Of a stretch of DNA of 64,000 nucleotides, positions 51,726 through 62,599 are shown in pieces. Under the pieces are notes generated by a model. It had not been told where the DNA came from and did not search any database. It worked only from the letters and a program-made list of their open reading frames with translations. Made by a program: the position numbers and the translations under genes. The stretch is from Undaria pinnatifida. Its lineage: Eukaryota > Sar > Phaeophyceae > Laminariales > Alariaceae. The stretch lies in the NCBI GenBank assembly GCA_012845835.1, contig JABAKD010000011.1:11909865-11973864 (forward strand), in the 5' to 3' direction. Numbering within the stretch: position 1 is the stretch's first letter; every line of letters begins with the position of its first letter.

Positions 51726-53011
51726 TCATACCGCGTGACGCGCTCGGTCTTCCAATCTCCGATCTTCGTCTACCACCGTATCTGCGAGCGACTTGCTAAG
51801 CGATCCGCCTACTTTAAACGAGTGTATGGTAAAATAGTCGGGCAAACCTACTGCGCGTAGATGTGCCTGCAGGGCGGCCGTCATGCGGGGGGCAGTGATC
51901 GCCACTGATCCCCTCTCACCGTTACATTCCACCACGGGGAACTCGCAGCCCGCGGATAAATCCCAACCAATCGCAAGAGCCGCGAAGATGTACCCGGTAA
52001 CCCCTCGAAATGCGCAGGTCTGCAAATTTTCTGCGTCTGCCAATACCACCTCTACTTCTACCGATTTCCGCAATGTCTTCCCGAAATTCACCTTAAACAC
52101 CAAACCTGCCGACACGGGCAGTCGCAAGACCCGTGACGCCAGCGTGAAGGAGAGGTCGAATCCTCGCCTCATGGAATAAAAGGCCAACTGGAATACAGCG
52201 ATGTTTCGAGCAATTGCGATACGCTGGGACAACGACTCCGCGAGCTGTGCGCGCACCCGCATGCTCTGGAGCAACTGGGCTAGAGTATGCGATAACATGG
52301 ACACCGCCTACTCCACGGGAATGCCCACCTGTTTCTGTTCCGCGCTAACAAACGTAAGGTAGGATTCGACTAACGCACTCCAGCAGGGGTTGCCCTTCTT
52401 TTATACCGGATCCCATTCCTCTACCTTGCGAAGTTGTTCCCGCATGGCCATGAAAAGCTTCGGAATACATGCTTTATCCATCGATCCCGCCGCATACTGC
52501 TTGGCGCAACCGCTACCCGGCCGGCATGCACCCCCGTCTGCTAGACCCACATCGGGCAAGACCGATCGTGAATCCATGTGGCCCCGTGACTTTGAGAGTC
52601 GAGAAAACACGCCCAGTCGAAGACATCGTCGTCGGTCACCGTTGCCCAGCCCCTGCGCCCCGCCGACCTGGCCAGGAGGAACGCATCGCAGTCGTCGGCT
52701 ATCTTACTTTTGGGTGTCTGGCCTGGACGCACTGCCATTGCGGTGAAAACCACCGCTCGACGAGCTTCAAGTTTTCCCACATCGATCCGCACGGCCATTC
52801 TATCCGGGTCCCGCGGGACAGGCGCCCCCCGAAGTGGCTGCGTACCGCAGAACCAGCAGTAATACAGTTCTCTGTTCTGTACGTTGCACATAGCACATAT
52901 CGAACGAGGTCTCGCACGCAAGTAGTGGTACCGGGCGCCTCGATCCCGCTCTGCACCCACACCCACACGCACTCAATGCAGGATCCGGACCAAACGCGAA
53001 CGGGGGGATAG
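51726..53011 (-). pseudogene. DIRS-type tyrosine recombinase relic
   Basis: Minus strand. N-terminal part (about 52972-52401) has TDDDVFDWACFLDSQS and MDKACIPKLFMAMREQL in two frames; C-terminal part (52304-51726) has MRRGFDLSFTLASRVLRLP, GLVFKVNFGKTLR and HSFKVGGSLSKSLADT. The last motif is the DIRS/Ngaro 'HSFRVGG' box with Lys for Arg, and the segment carrying the nucleophilic tyrosine is not recognisable. Known: DIRS elements use a tyrosine recombinase rather than an integrase. Frameshifts and the altered Arg make it inactive. Confidence 0.78.
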
Positions 53012-53279
53012 GACGAATACGTTGGCCATGGCGCCGGTGCGCAACCGGATGAGCAAATCCAACACAACCCGCACCCGAAAACCAAATACTCCGTATAATT
53101 ATACATATTTTAAAGTCAACTAAAGCGAAAATAATAAATATAGTAACAACGTAGGGGCAACACTTGTTCGCCCGCTGTTCGAAAGTCCACTTCGTACGCA
53201 GTAGTCGCCGATTTGGGATACCGCCGTTCCCGAAGCGTACCATCCTGGCAAGGCCACTGAAATAATCCAAACATTCCCT

Positions 53280-54003
53280 TCAGGGCCATTTATCCAACGA
53301 GCGAACCATTGCCTGTTGCACGAGTGGGTACCAGTACGCTCTCGTATCGGGGACCACAATAACTGCGTGCTCATGAAATTCCACCACGTGCTGTACGACA
53401 TGTCTCACCATAACCGGCGGAGGGAAACAGTATCCGAATGCATGCTCTCCCGTACCTGGCAATCTCGAAACATCCTGCGCGCCAGCACGTCTACTCCCGA
53501 GGATTCCGCACAGCCGTATTGTGAGAAGAACGGCAGCGCGTGGGAACTCATCGGGATGCGCTGCGCCGATGCTGTACACGCCATGAGGTTGATACTGAAC
53601 GGGTCCAGGGCCTTCCACACGCCCCGGAAATTGCAGGGGTGCAACCGAATGATGGACTCGGGCGATAGTCGCGAGATAGCGTCCACGATGCTGTTAGCGG
53701 CCGTCGGAATCCATTTCAATGTCAACATGAACCCATGCTCCACCTGCAAATCGAAGAGTTGCACCAACAGCGCGTGCGTTCCTGGGTCCTTCGCTTGCCC
53801 TCTCTTAAACGCTCCCATCACCGACTGGTTGTCAACATCGACGAACACTTGCGACCGCCGCAAAGCGTCCGTGAATTGCGTACAAAACTGCCGCAACACA
53901 TGGTACAGCGCATACATCTCCTTGATGCTGATATGTCTAGATATCAAAAGCTGCGGGAGTACGCCTCCCGCACGAAATGGGCCCGAGCTTGCGTTGACCA
54001 CCC
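53280..54003 (-). pseudogene. DIRS retrotransposon RNase H, 3' part
   Basis: Minus strand. Contains FRAGGVLPQLLISRHISIKE, YALYHVLRQF, VFVDVDNQSVMGAFKRGQAK and LKWIPTAANSIVDAISRLS, the DIRS RNase H. The first residues of the domain lie on the far side of the LTR element (57271 onward). Confidence 0.82.
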
Positions 54004-54008
54004 CTCCC
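54004..54008. repeat. Target-site duplication of LTR element (CTCCC), left
   Basis: CTCCC directly before the TG of the left LTR; the same five bases follow the CA of the right LTR at 57266-57270. Confidence 0.8.
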
Positions 54009-54224
54009 TGTTCGTTAGCTCCAAGCGGAGTACGTTTCAAGTCGTTGTATTAGGTCTCCCAACAGGATAGAGGCAAGCCGAGAAGAGCGAGCTCCCGAGC
54101 GAGAGCTCACAGCAGTCTAACATCAAGAACTCCAGCCAGGTACGTAGGTACCCAATAATAGGCCAATTTCCCGAAGCAGCACGAAACGGATAAGTAACTG
54201 TCATGCTGAAATCCCAAATCAACA
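54009..54224 (-). repeat. Long terminal repeat, left
   Basis: TG...CA-bounded direct repeat; shares GTCTCCCAACAGG, GAGCGAGAGCTCACAGCAGT and GATAAGTAACTGTCAT with the right LTR. Confidence 0.8.
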
Positions 54225-55429
54225 CCCTCCCGGATTCTTCACAAGATAGTGACGAATCAACAATGGGCTCATCTTCATAGCCTGAAACAACAATAATGGC
54301 AAGAGGAAACCCATTCTCATGAGCGAAAACATCTTCAACACTCCCACTTACAAACCATTGTAATCTCAAGAGGTTACAATATCCGCGCCTTCAGTGCAAA
54401 AAACTATTGCGACAGATGAAATGTCAGAGATCGCGAGGACGCCCGGACAAAGGCCTCCCGTTGTCCCCTACTACAACCATAGATACAAAGATCATACCGG
54501 TAAAAAGAACAGCATACATTGTTGTCCGCAAACATGGAATTTATCCGACGCAAACATTAGCCTACGCCCTCCCTGATGCAAAGAGTATCTGATCATTCAC
54601 AAGTCACCCCGTTTTTCATTGCAAAACAAATGCAAAAATAACTTGCGTGTGAATTAAACAAATTTATCAAAATATTTCATCCTTCGAGTTCCCAAACAAG
54701 ATTGCAATCACCCATCAAGTTGGAAAATACAACATCGATAATTCAATGACTAATGGTGACTTTGCATTTTTCTCATTTTGAGACCGGTATGTCCTGTACT
54801 GTACGGTCACAAGGATGCCCCATCCCATCTCGTCAACACACGTAGGCAACCACAACCAAGAGATACCAGCAAACCTATAAGCCAGTGTAAACAATCCTTG
54901 CCAACAAGCTTAATTACCCGAAATATTGGTAATTTGCAACCACCAATACAACCGAAAACACTCCCTTTTTGGCTCAAAATAATCGAATAAAGAAACGATG
55001 CAATGCCGCCACTGTCGATAAGAACAGCCCAAGCGCTACCAGCTTCGAAAGCTATTCGATAATCGCATTTTTTTTTCGTATTTCACTTCTCCTTTGCGAA
55101 CAAGCATTCGCAAAATGGTTCTGTTGGTAGAATAACCAATCAATCATGAACATTCCCGCCCTCCTTTCTGTTGCAACCCATCCGACGATTACTGCCAAAA
55201 ACAAAAGATACCCGCAAAATTCTATTCCACACATCATTAGATCAGTGAATCTCTCAAGGTGCACCTACGTACCCTTTTTCTCCAAATCGTTATCGTATGT
55301 ACATCAGTTCCACCAGGCCTCTTCTGGTCCTGTCTACACCAGACAGACACTTCAACTTTTTCGGATTTTTCAAAGACTGTTTGATTTGAACATGAAAACA
55401 CGCTTCAAAACAACCAGGTGAAAAAGGCT

Positions 55430-55921
55430 ACGTATACCCCCAGAACGAATATTAGATGACTCTATCTGCGGATCTCCACTCTCACCGAGGACCAACGCCC
55501 GAATGGATAGGGTGGACCGTAACTGGACCAAGTCCGGCGGAAGGCCATCTCCCATGGCCAGGGGTTTTGTTAGTGGGTGAGCTTGCGCAAGTCCCACACT
55601 ACCCGGAAAGATGACATTCCGGGTGGCTATCTCCACCGAAACTGACCCTCAGGGGACAGGCCGGGTCGACATACACACGCATCCGTATACAACGGCAGCT
55701 TGCGCTGCCGGGCTTGTAACGAAGACCACTGATAGGGACAGCTTACGCTATACCTACAATGGGACCCGAAGGGTGCGCCAGCTAGCGTTGGGCTGCGAAA
55801 GCAGCTGAGTTAAATCGACACACGACGCGTATAAAAACACGTGTATGAAAACACGTGGAAGTGTGGTGAGCTAAAGCTTTATTTTTCCCCATCCGCCGGA
55901 GGATAAAAAAAAAAAAAAAAA
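55430..55921 (+). mobile_element. Poly(A)-tailed retroposon, unknown family
   Basis: Ends ...GAGCTAAAGCTTTATTTTTC, CCCATCCGCCGGAGGAT and 17 As. The body includes GGTGGACCGTAACTGGACCA and several short inverted GC-rich phrases. A 3' fragment is present in reverse at 22878-22941. The 5' limit is uncertain; no protein recognised. Confidence 0.5.
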
Positions 55922-57046
55922 TCCACCCTCACCGCAAATAAATGATCGTCGGGTCTACACCATTGCCGTAAATAAATAAACGCCACATTCGACCAAACAC
56001 AGCATTTCGATCGAAAGGTGGATCCACCGAAAAAATAAATTCACTAATTTGACCAGGTCTGTCCCCCCCCCCCGCCCCGCGATGTTGCCGGACCGTAAAG
56101 CTCCGGCTGACGAAACAATGAACCGATCTGGTCCCTCCATGACCTTTTCCGATGCTGCTGTTGCTGCTGCGTATCATGGAGTGCGTGCGGCCATGCCGCT
56201 CGGCTCGTTGCCCGGACGGAACCCCATCGTTATTTGGTACTGCTGCAGACAGCCCACGATTACCCCACGTCCGTTCCTACCAGCTACCAGCAGCGGGAAG
56301 CACGCGGCTATTATGTTGCGCGACTTTGCCCTACCAAACCACCCCTGCACACGACTGGCTACCGTGCGACTTTTCGCGGAATGTGCAGATACCCCCATAT
56401 CTGCTGTCTCCAAAACCAACCTTTCGGAGTGGCGTGCATACGGCAAATAGTAACGAAGTAAATGCCGTGCGGCTTCAATCCCCCGCCCGCAGCACAGGGC
56501 CGGGGTGCCTACGGCTGTATTTCCGCCATAGAGCTTTTAGCTGCTGCCGTAACCCCTCCTGTCCGCTGTATACGGTGAGGGTGTCCTAGGTTATGCTACG
56601 ACCACGGACATGAGCTTCTGCTACTCCCTGATTTCAGCAAAGCTCCACCGTAGGTCTGTAGCTACTGCCCCCTGAAAACGACGTCTCCACCACAACATCA
56701 TCTCTGGGTCAGAAGACAACTCGCCTATTAAGCTGCTCTCCCTCTTCTACCATCGAAGAATCCCGACCATGGTGATACAGCATTTCTCTCTGCCATACCA
56801 ACGATGGCTCTATCCTTCTCCACATCGGACTCCTCCTTGCGCCTTGCTGCTTGTTTACGCTCGTTTCCAAAAGGTTGGCTCCGCAAACACGGCCCATCCC
56901 CATCAAGCCTCCCTGTGAGATTTGCCACCTTCGGATCGCCTGCGCTTTAATTCCTTCAGCTTCTTCGAGGGCATGGCCCTGTTCCAATACTGCTAACCCG
57001 TAGATCCCCCATGGGGCTAGACCGAATCGGTTTACTCTAGTTAGGG

Positions 57047-57265
57047 TGTTCGTTAGCTCCAAGCCGGGTAGGTTTCATGTCATTGTATTACGTCTCCCAA
57101 CAGGGTAGAGGCAAGACGAGAAGAGTGAGTTCCCGAGCGAGAGCTCACAGCAGTCTACCACCAAGAACGCCAGCCAGGTACTACTAGGTACCCAAGAGTA
57201 GGCCAATAGCCCGAAGCGACACGAAACTGATAAGTAACTGTCATACTAAGAATCCCAAATCAGCA
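57047..57265 (-). repeat. Long terminal repeat, right
   Basis: See the LTR element; followed by the CTCCC target duplication at 57266-57270. Confidence 0.8.
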
Positions 57266-57270
57266 CTCCC

Positions 57271-57520
57271 CACCCGATGGACGATGCGTCCGTCGACCCA
57301 CCGGTGAGAGAGGCAGTGAAATGCCGTGCCTGTTGCCACGGCCCCTCGTGCGAAGTGGACGTAATATGCATCCACTGCCGAAACTCACCCACGAGGTCCG
57401 CATGGGAATCGCGCGCCAGATCGATCCTGCTCGCGCCCGACTTCTCCAATTCGACAACACGGAAAACATGGCGTTAGTCCACAGGGACGCCGGGCGACTT
57501 GACAAAATACCAGGTAGCAA
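57271..57520 (-). pseudogene. DIRS RT/RNase H junction, 5' part
   Basis: Minus strand: IDLARDSHADLVGEFRQW and TASLTGGSTDASSIGWG, the end of RT connection and the first catalytic Asp of RNase H. Removing the LTR element and one target copy joins this directly to the strand at 54003 in frame (SSIGWGGVVNASS), confirming they are one element. Confidence 0.8.
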
Positions 57521-58300
57521 AAAAAACGGCCAAGCTTTATTGGATATTTTCGTTCTGCTTCGTTGTCCAGAAAATATATCTATGAGCGCAATTCCTCAGT
57601 TGCGCCAAGCGATTTTGACCGCCTTATATCGGGATACCGCCGTACTCAGACCTTACCCAGACCTTACTCAGACCGCCTTATTGGGGAACCCCTACGGCAC
57701 CATCTTTTTCGTAGGGAGAAGGTCAAAGGGCGATATACCCCCGGGTTTTTCGACCATTTGGCGGCATTCATTCGGAAAATACGCCTCCTGTGGAACGTGC
57801 CCACGGTTGCCCCAGACTGCCGGGACACCTGCAGTCCATGCCGAGCGCGCACACATTTTTTTTTCGGACACCGTATCGGGGCTAATGGGGCCGTGACATA
57901 TGAGGGGGCGAAATTATCTTCCCCTGTGACTACGACTTGGTGGGGTAGTGCTTCGCAGATCTACTATTAATAAGTGTAGATGCTACGCCCTCCTTATATA
58001 TATGGTGCGGGCAATTGTGACCCCGATTATACTTCATCGGTCATAACTTTGCCAATACATATTCGTTTTCATTTTTACTGTATTTATAATCATCTGCACC
58101 TCAAACAAAACAAGATTTGTTCGAAGACTATATCGATTACCTGGTAGAGGCGTTTCTAACATTTTGAGGTGTTTGCGTATGATTTTTCGGGTGTTTTTTT
58201 GGGGAGGAGATGAAACAATCTATCGTTAATTTCGGCAACTACGCTCTTGTCAACGTCCCCCTTTTGAAAAAAAGTTTGGTATGGGCGGGGCTTGGGTATA
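57521..58300. other. Intergenic / decayed mobile DNA
   Basis: Includes a reverse AAGGCGGT-family MITE fragment (57585-57700). No gene recognised. Confidence 0.45.
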
Positions 58301-58309
58301 TGAGGATAC

Positions 58310-58485
58310 ATATACTCGTATACACACGAGTCGCCGACCTATAATATCCTAAATGAGGACACACAACCCGTAATACGCGCGATCGGAGTATCACACATAG
58401 CTTCAAAGAAAGATGAGTTTCGACAAAATATTCGATCTCACAGCTGGAGTGTATTTCAATTTTTGTAATATACACGGGGGTTGCA
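58310..58485 (+). repeat. Repeat family R1, copy 3 (3' half)
   Basis: GAGTCGCCGACCTATAATAT, CGCGCGATCGGAGTATCACA, ATGAGTTTCGACAAAATATTC; frame MSFDKIFDLTAGVYF. Confidence 0.6.
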
Positions 58486-58984
58486 CGGCAATTATATGGC
58501 ATTTTTCTAGGCGGGAGATAGGAAAATTTGTAGTGTTATTGCCTCGGACGCATCAGCTGTTTTCTCATTATTGTTTTGACCTCGACCAGCGGGCCTTCCA
58601 CGCACCCCCCCCCCCCTCCACACACACACACACACAATGCGTGGGTGACTCTCCATCCGTAGGAGCAACTGATATACGGATCTCAGAGCCAGCGACCCTT
58701 GGAACAGCTTCCCCGCTTTCGCGTGAGGAACGTCCACAGGCTCCTGCAAGTGCATGGTGCATCAGCGGGTGGGAGACAACGGCGGGCGGGAAGGGGGGGG
58801 GGGTGAGTGGGAGGGGCTTGCGGAGCGATGTACGTATCACCGCATGAAGTATATTATATGTGATACAGCAGCAGTATCTACCTGGGCAAGTACATCAATG
58901 CCGTATCAACAGCAGTACTATAGACAGCATGGCATTTGTAGGAGGAGGACAGCAACAGGTACATTATAAAATAAAAATACACTA

Positions 58985-59430
58985 CAACTGTGGGATCGAA
59001 TATATCGTTGAAACTCACCTTTGTAATCTGTTGTGATACTCCAATCGCGCGTATTGCTGGGTGTGTCCTTATCAAGGATATAGGTCGACGACTCCCCTTG
59101 GAACTAGAGTGTAGCTTGTACCAGGGTCAACAGGGTGATGTTAATCAATCTGTGCGCAGCAACTATAAAACCCGTTTTTGAGGGGGACACAATCTGACAG
59201 CTGTGGAACGAATCAGTTTATCAAGTATATCTTGTAAGTGGGACAACGGGTGAGGAGAGGGGCGGAATTTTTTCAAGGCGTGGGGGCCGGGGGCGGGGGG
59301 GGGCGGGGTAGTAGAGGGGGGGGGGCAACTCAATCTGTGCAGCAGCTATAAACCCTTGAAGGGGACAAATCTTACGGTTGTGGGAGGAACGCATCAGTTT
59401 ATCATGTATACCCTGTAAATCGTACAACCG
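58985..59430 (-). repeat. Repeat family R1, copies 4 and 5 (reverse)
   Basis: Reverse copy 58985-59240 (CCAATCGCGCGTATTGC, CAGGGTCAACAGGGTGATG, GACAGCTGTGGAACG) and a partial second one 59325-59430, separated by G-runs. Confidence 0.6.
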
Positions 59431-59776
59431 GTGAGGAGAGGGGGGGGGGGTGTTCGCAGGGGGGGGGGCGGGGGGGAGGGAAAGGGGGAAGGGGGATTTA
59501 AAACCGCATTAGATCGCGTAAATGTAATCCGGTAGGAACTTACTATACGCATGGTGCTAGGTCTAGGCGATGGTGCGGGTGGTGAGGAAGGAGGGGGCGT
59601 GGGGATTATTGGAGCCATGGCAAGTGGATGACTAAAAAGGTAATGAGGTAACAGCTAGATATATCTGATGTTACCATCAAGTATTTTTAGCAGATCGTAA
59701 GGCCACCACAGCGCAGCATTTCATACGTATAAAACAGCATAAGGAGGCCACAGCAGCAGTGGATCCCGACACTCAC

Positions 59777-60192
59777 CCCGAGCCTAATGGAGTTCACAGC
59801 AGATGCACCAAGGTACTCCTTTTCCACGTCTCTGAAGTAGGCGACGCCCTGCTCCCAGTTCTCCTGGCACGCTCGGGCCGCTAAAGCCGCCTTCCTAAGC
59901 TGCAATCTCGCCCTTTTGAGCTTGCGAAAGGCGACCTTCCTACACACACCCCTGTTGGCTTGACCCTTGAGGAAAGCTGGGTCGAGGTCCACCTGACTTT
60001 TGTCTACATGAACTTGCGCTTGTATCATCGCGGCAGGAAGCTTCCGAGCGGCGATGTGCGCATGTTTAATCTGTTCGAGCTTGACCGCCGCTTTGTAGTT
60101 CGGCAAAAGCTCGCGCAGCTTCTTCCCGTCATAGCGTTCCTTCGGTCTGCCTGCCCCCTCCCGTATTCCGCCACGTTTTTCAGGTGGCGTTT
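59777..60192 (-). CDS. Exon of an unknown gene, broken by a transposon
   Basis: Minus-strand reading frame with PPEKRGGIREGAGRPKERYD, LLPNYKAAVKLEQIKHAH, KVAFRKLKRARLQLRKAAL and YFRDVEKEYLGASAVNSIRLG, ending at GGCTCGGG|GTGAGT (donor). Strongly basic and helical; the GGIREGAGRPKE block resembles an AT-hook-like N-terminal motif found in several DNA-binding and transposon proteins, but I do not recognise the family. Upstream the frame runs into the palindromic transposon at 60193; across it the frame could continue at about 62051-62090 (QKNEET). The gene may itself be a mobile element. Confidence 0.5.
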
Positions 60193-62043
60193 GGGCCACC
60201 CGCACTGTCTGCATTTTAGGTGGAAGTTCACGAAAAATTCCATGAAAGCTTCCATCGCTTCCATGAAAGCTTCCACGGCTTCCCCGGAAGCTTTAATCGC
60301 TTCCATGGAAACTTTCATGGAAGCTGTGGAAGCTTCCATGGAAGCTTTCATGGAAGCTGTGGAAGCTTCCATGGAAGCGTGGAATCTTCCATGGAAGCAA
60401 TGGAACCTTCCATGGAAGCTTCCACGCTTCCATGGAAGCAATGGAACCTTCCATGAAAGCTTCTATGGGCGCTTCCGTGGAAGCTTCCGTGGAAGTTTCT
60501 TTCACGGAATTTTCCATGGAAGCTTTCGTGGAAGTAAATTTGCTTCCACGGAAGCTTTCACGGAAGCGTTCACGGGAGATTTCACGGAAGATTTCACGCA
60601 AGCTTTCGTAAAAGTAAATTTTCTTCCACGGACGCTTTCACGGAAGCTTTCACGGAGGCTTTCGTGGATGTAAATTTGCTTCCACGGAAGCTTTCACGAA
60701 AAATCTCACTGAAACTTTTGTGGAAGTAAATTTGATTCCACGAAAGCTTCTGAAAGCTTCCGTGGAAGTCAATTTGCTTCCACGGAAGCCTTCACGGAGG
60801 CTTTCACGGAAGCTTTCGTGGAAGTAAATTTGCTTTCATGGAAGATTTCACGGAAGCTTTCACGCAAGCTTCCATGAAAGTAAATAATAAATACTCCGGA
60901 GTAGTTGATAAATAGTACTTTTCTTCCACGGAAGCTTTCAAAAACAAATCCCATGGAAGCTTCCGCGATAGCTTCAGAGAAAGAAAATTACTGCCACGAC
61001 AGCTGCTGTGAAAGCTTCCGGCATGTGGTTGACATACTCTTGAAATTTGATACACCCCAATCCCAACCCTAACCCTTACCCTAACCCAATGAAACGAAAC
61101 AACCAACCATTTTACGGTGAAACCCGCTTCGTCTCGTACACAGTGTGCGTCAACCATGTTGCCGAAAAAGCGGTAAGCCCTACTGGAGGAACAGTAGTGC
61201 ACAATGCAAATATGTCAGTGGGAGCTGTCGTGGAAGCCAGTGAGATTCCGCGGAAGCTGAGGAAGCTGCCATGGTAAAACGCAAAATTCAACCATGTTGC
61301 CGAAAAAGCGGTAAGCTCTACTGGAGGAACAGTAGTGCACAATGCAAATATATCAGTGGGAGCTGTCGTGGAAGCCACCGAGATTCCGTGGAAGCTGCGG
61401 AAGCTGCCATGGCAAAACGTACAAATCCGTTGATGTAGCTTCCAACTTTTCGATGAAGATACTTCGAAAACTTTCACAAAAAGCTTTCGTGGAAGCTTTC
61501 GTGGAAGCCGCTGAGCTTCCGACCTTCCGTGGAAGCTGCCGCTTGCGTCTATGGAACTAAAACCCAAAAATCCGTGGAAGTGCTTTCGTGGAAGCTTTTT
61601 GAATGTATTCCGTGGAAGCTGCCGCGGAAGCACTTCCGTGGAAGCGCTTCCGTGGAAGCTTCCGTGAAAGCATTCGTGGAAGCTTCCGTGGAAGCTTTCG
61701 TGGAAATCGAAGCTTTTGTAAAAGCTTCCATGGAAGCTTCCGTGGAAGTGACTTCCGCGGCATCTTCCACTACTTCCATGGAAGCCTTCGTGGAAGCTTT
61801 CGTGGAAGCTACTTCCATATGGAAGCTTTCGCGAAAGCTTCCGTGGAAGCTTCCGGGATTTTTTTTCCATGGAAGCTTCCATATCTTCCATGGAAGCTTT
61901 CACGGAAGCTTTCACGGGAGCTTTCACGGAAGATTCCACGGAAGCTTTCGTGGAAGCTATGGAAGCTTCCATGGAAGCGGTGGAAGCTTCCACGGAAGCT
62001 TTCATGAATTTCCACGCAAAAAATAAGTAGTGCAGGAGACCGC
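60193..62043. mobile_element. Palindrome-array transposon, copy 2, with 7-bp TSD
   Basis: 1.85 kb. Left end GGGCCACCCGCACTGTCTGC, ATTTTAGGTGGAAG; right end TTCCACGCAAAAAATAAGTA, GTGCAGGAGACCGC; both ends share inverted GCACT...ATTTT..GTGGAAG. It is flanked by GGCGTTT at 60186-60192 and 62044-62050. The body is the same CTTCCAYGGAAG/CTTTCGTGGAAG array as at 44.1 kb, with a telomere-like segment (61061-61088) and a ~137-bp tandem duplication (61150-61405; ACCATGTTGCCGAAAAAGCG, CACAATGCAAATAT). No transposase is encoded. Confidence 0.8.
61061..61088. repeat. Telomere-like repeat inside the transposon
   Basis: Four to five CCCTAA-type units (CCCAACCCTAACCCTTACCC), in the same relative place as in the 44.1-kb copy. 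Confidence 0.85.
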
Positions 62044-62127
62044 GGCGTTTCCTCGTTTTTTTGGAGCTGGCAGTCACGTTATAAGCGCTTTTCTCGAGGA
62101 GGGGGAGGAGGAGCTTCGTCTTCGGTG

Positions 62128-62463
62128 TCAAGGTTGCGCCTGGCACCACTGAAGCGAGGCACCACTTTGTTCGTGTGGCCTGGCCGCCAAACAGCAGCAA
62201 ACTGTGCCTCTGCGTCTACATCTCGACGCTTTTTGTTGCTGTTGGTTCATGATATCACATCTCCTCCAGCGGCATCTTGCCCTCTTCTTGGGCAGTTCCG
62301 CTGTGATCCCCACTTGATACCCCCTCTTTGCTTCCGCTTGGAGCACGCTGACAAGCTTGCGCGCGCCCCGAAAAGTCAACGCTGCCGTGATGCTCCGTCG
62401 TGGCTCGGGCTTCAGCGCGAAGGGCATGGCCTCGAATCCGAGAGTCTTCGTGTCTTCAGGCAC
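62128..62463 (-). CDS. Possible upstream exon of the broken minus-strand gene
   Basis: Minus strand: PEDTKTLGFEAMPFALKPEP, AALTFRGARKLVSVLQAEA, GYQVGITAELPKKRARCRW. Coding-like over about 70 residues, then becomes Cys/Arg-rich and probably non-coding. It lies upstream of 59777-60192 on the same strand; I could not find a phase-consistent junction. Confidence 0.35.
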   Translation of the reverse strand: MPEDTKTLGFEAMPFALKPEPRRSITAALTFRGARKLVSVLQAEAKRGYQVGITAELPKKRARCRWRRCDIMNQQQQKASRCRRRGTVCCCLAARPHEQSGASLQWCQAQP

Positions 62464-62599
62464 CGGGGATTTTGGTTTGATGTGGGTAATTTTTTGGAAA
62501 AGTTATGTTTTTGTTTCTGGCCGGGTCTAGAAGGGGATGAGGATGATTCAGACGCCATAACATCGCTCAGGAAGCTAGCTTTCCATATCTGCAATTAGA

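Larger units (their letters stand above)
54009..57265 (-). mobile_element. LTR retrotransposon, apparently non-autonomous (3.26 kb)
   Basis: Direct repeats 54009-54224 and 57047-57265 (216 and 219 bp, about 90% alike) both start TGTTCGTTAG and end AAATCARCA, with the canonical TG...CA termini, and are flanked by the 5-bp duplication CTCCC. A purine stretch (GGGAGGG on the minus strand) next to the left LTR suggests minus orientation. I recognise no gag, protease, RT or integrase in the 2.8-kb interior; it contains another retroposon (55430-55920). It is inserted inside the RNase H of the DIRS relic. Confidence 0.8.

Noticed and set aside
56049..56589. Overlapping open frames on both strands inside the LTR element
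   Set aside because: No gag, protease, RT or integrase motif could be recognised, so no product was assigned.
60219..62026. Similar long open frames in the second palindrome array
   Set aside because: Same reason: repeat composition of a transposon body, not coding sequence.
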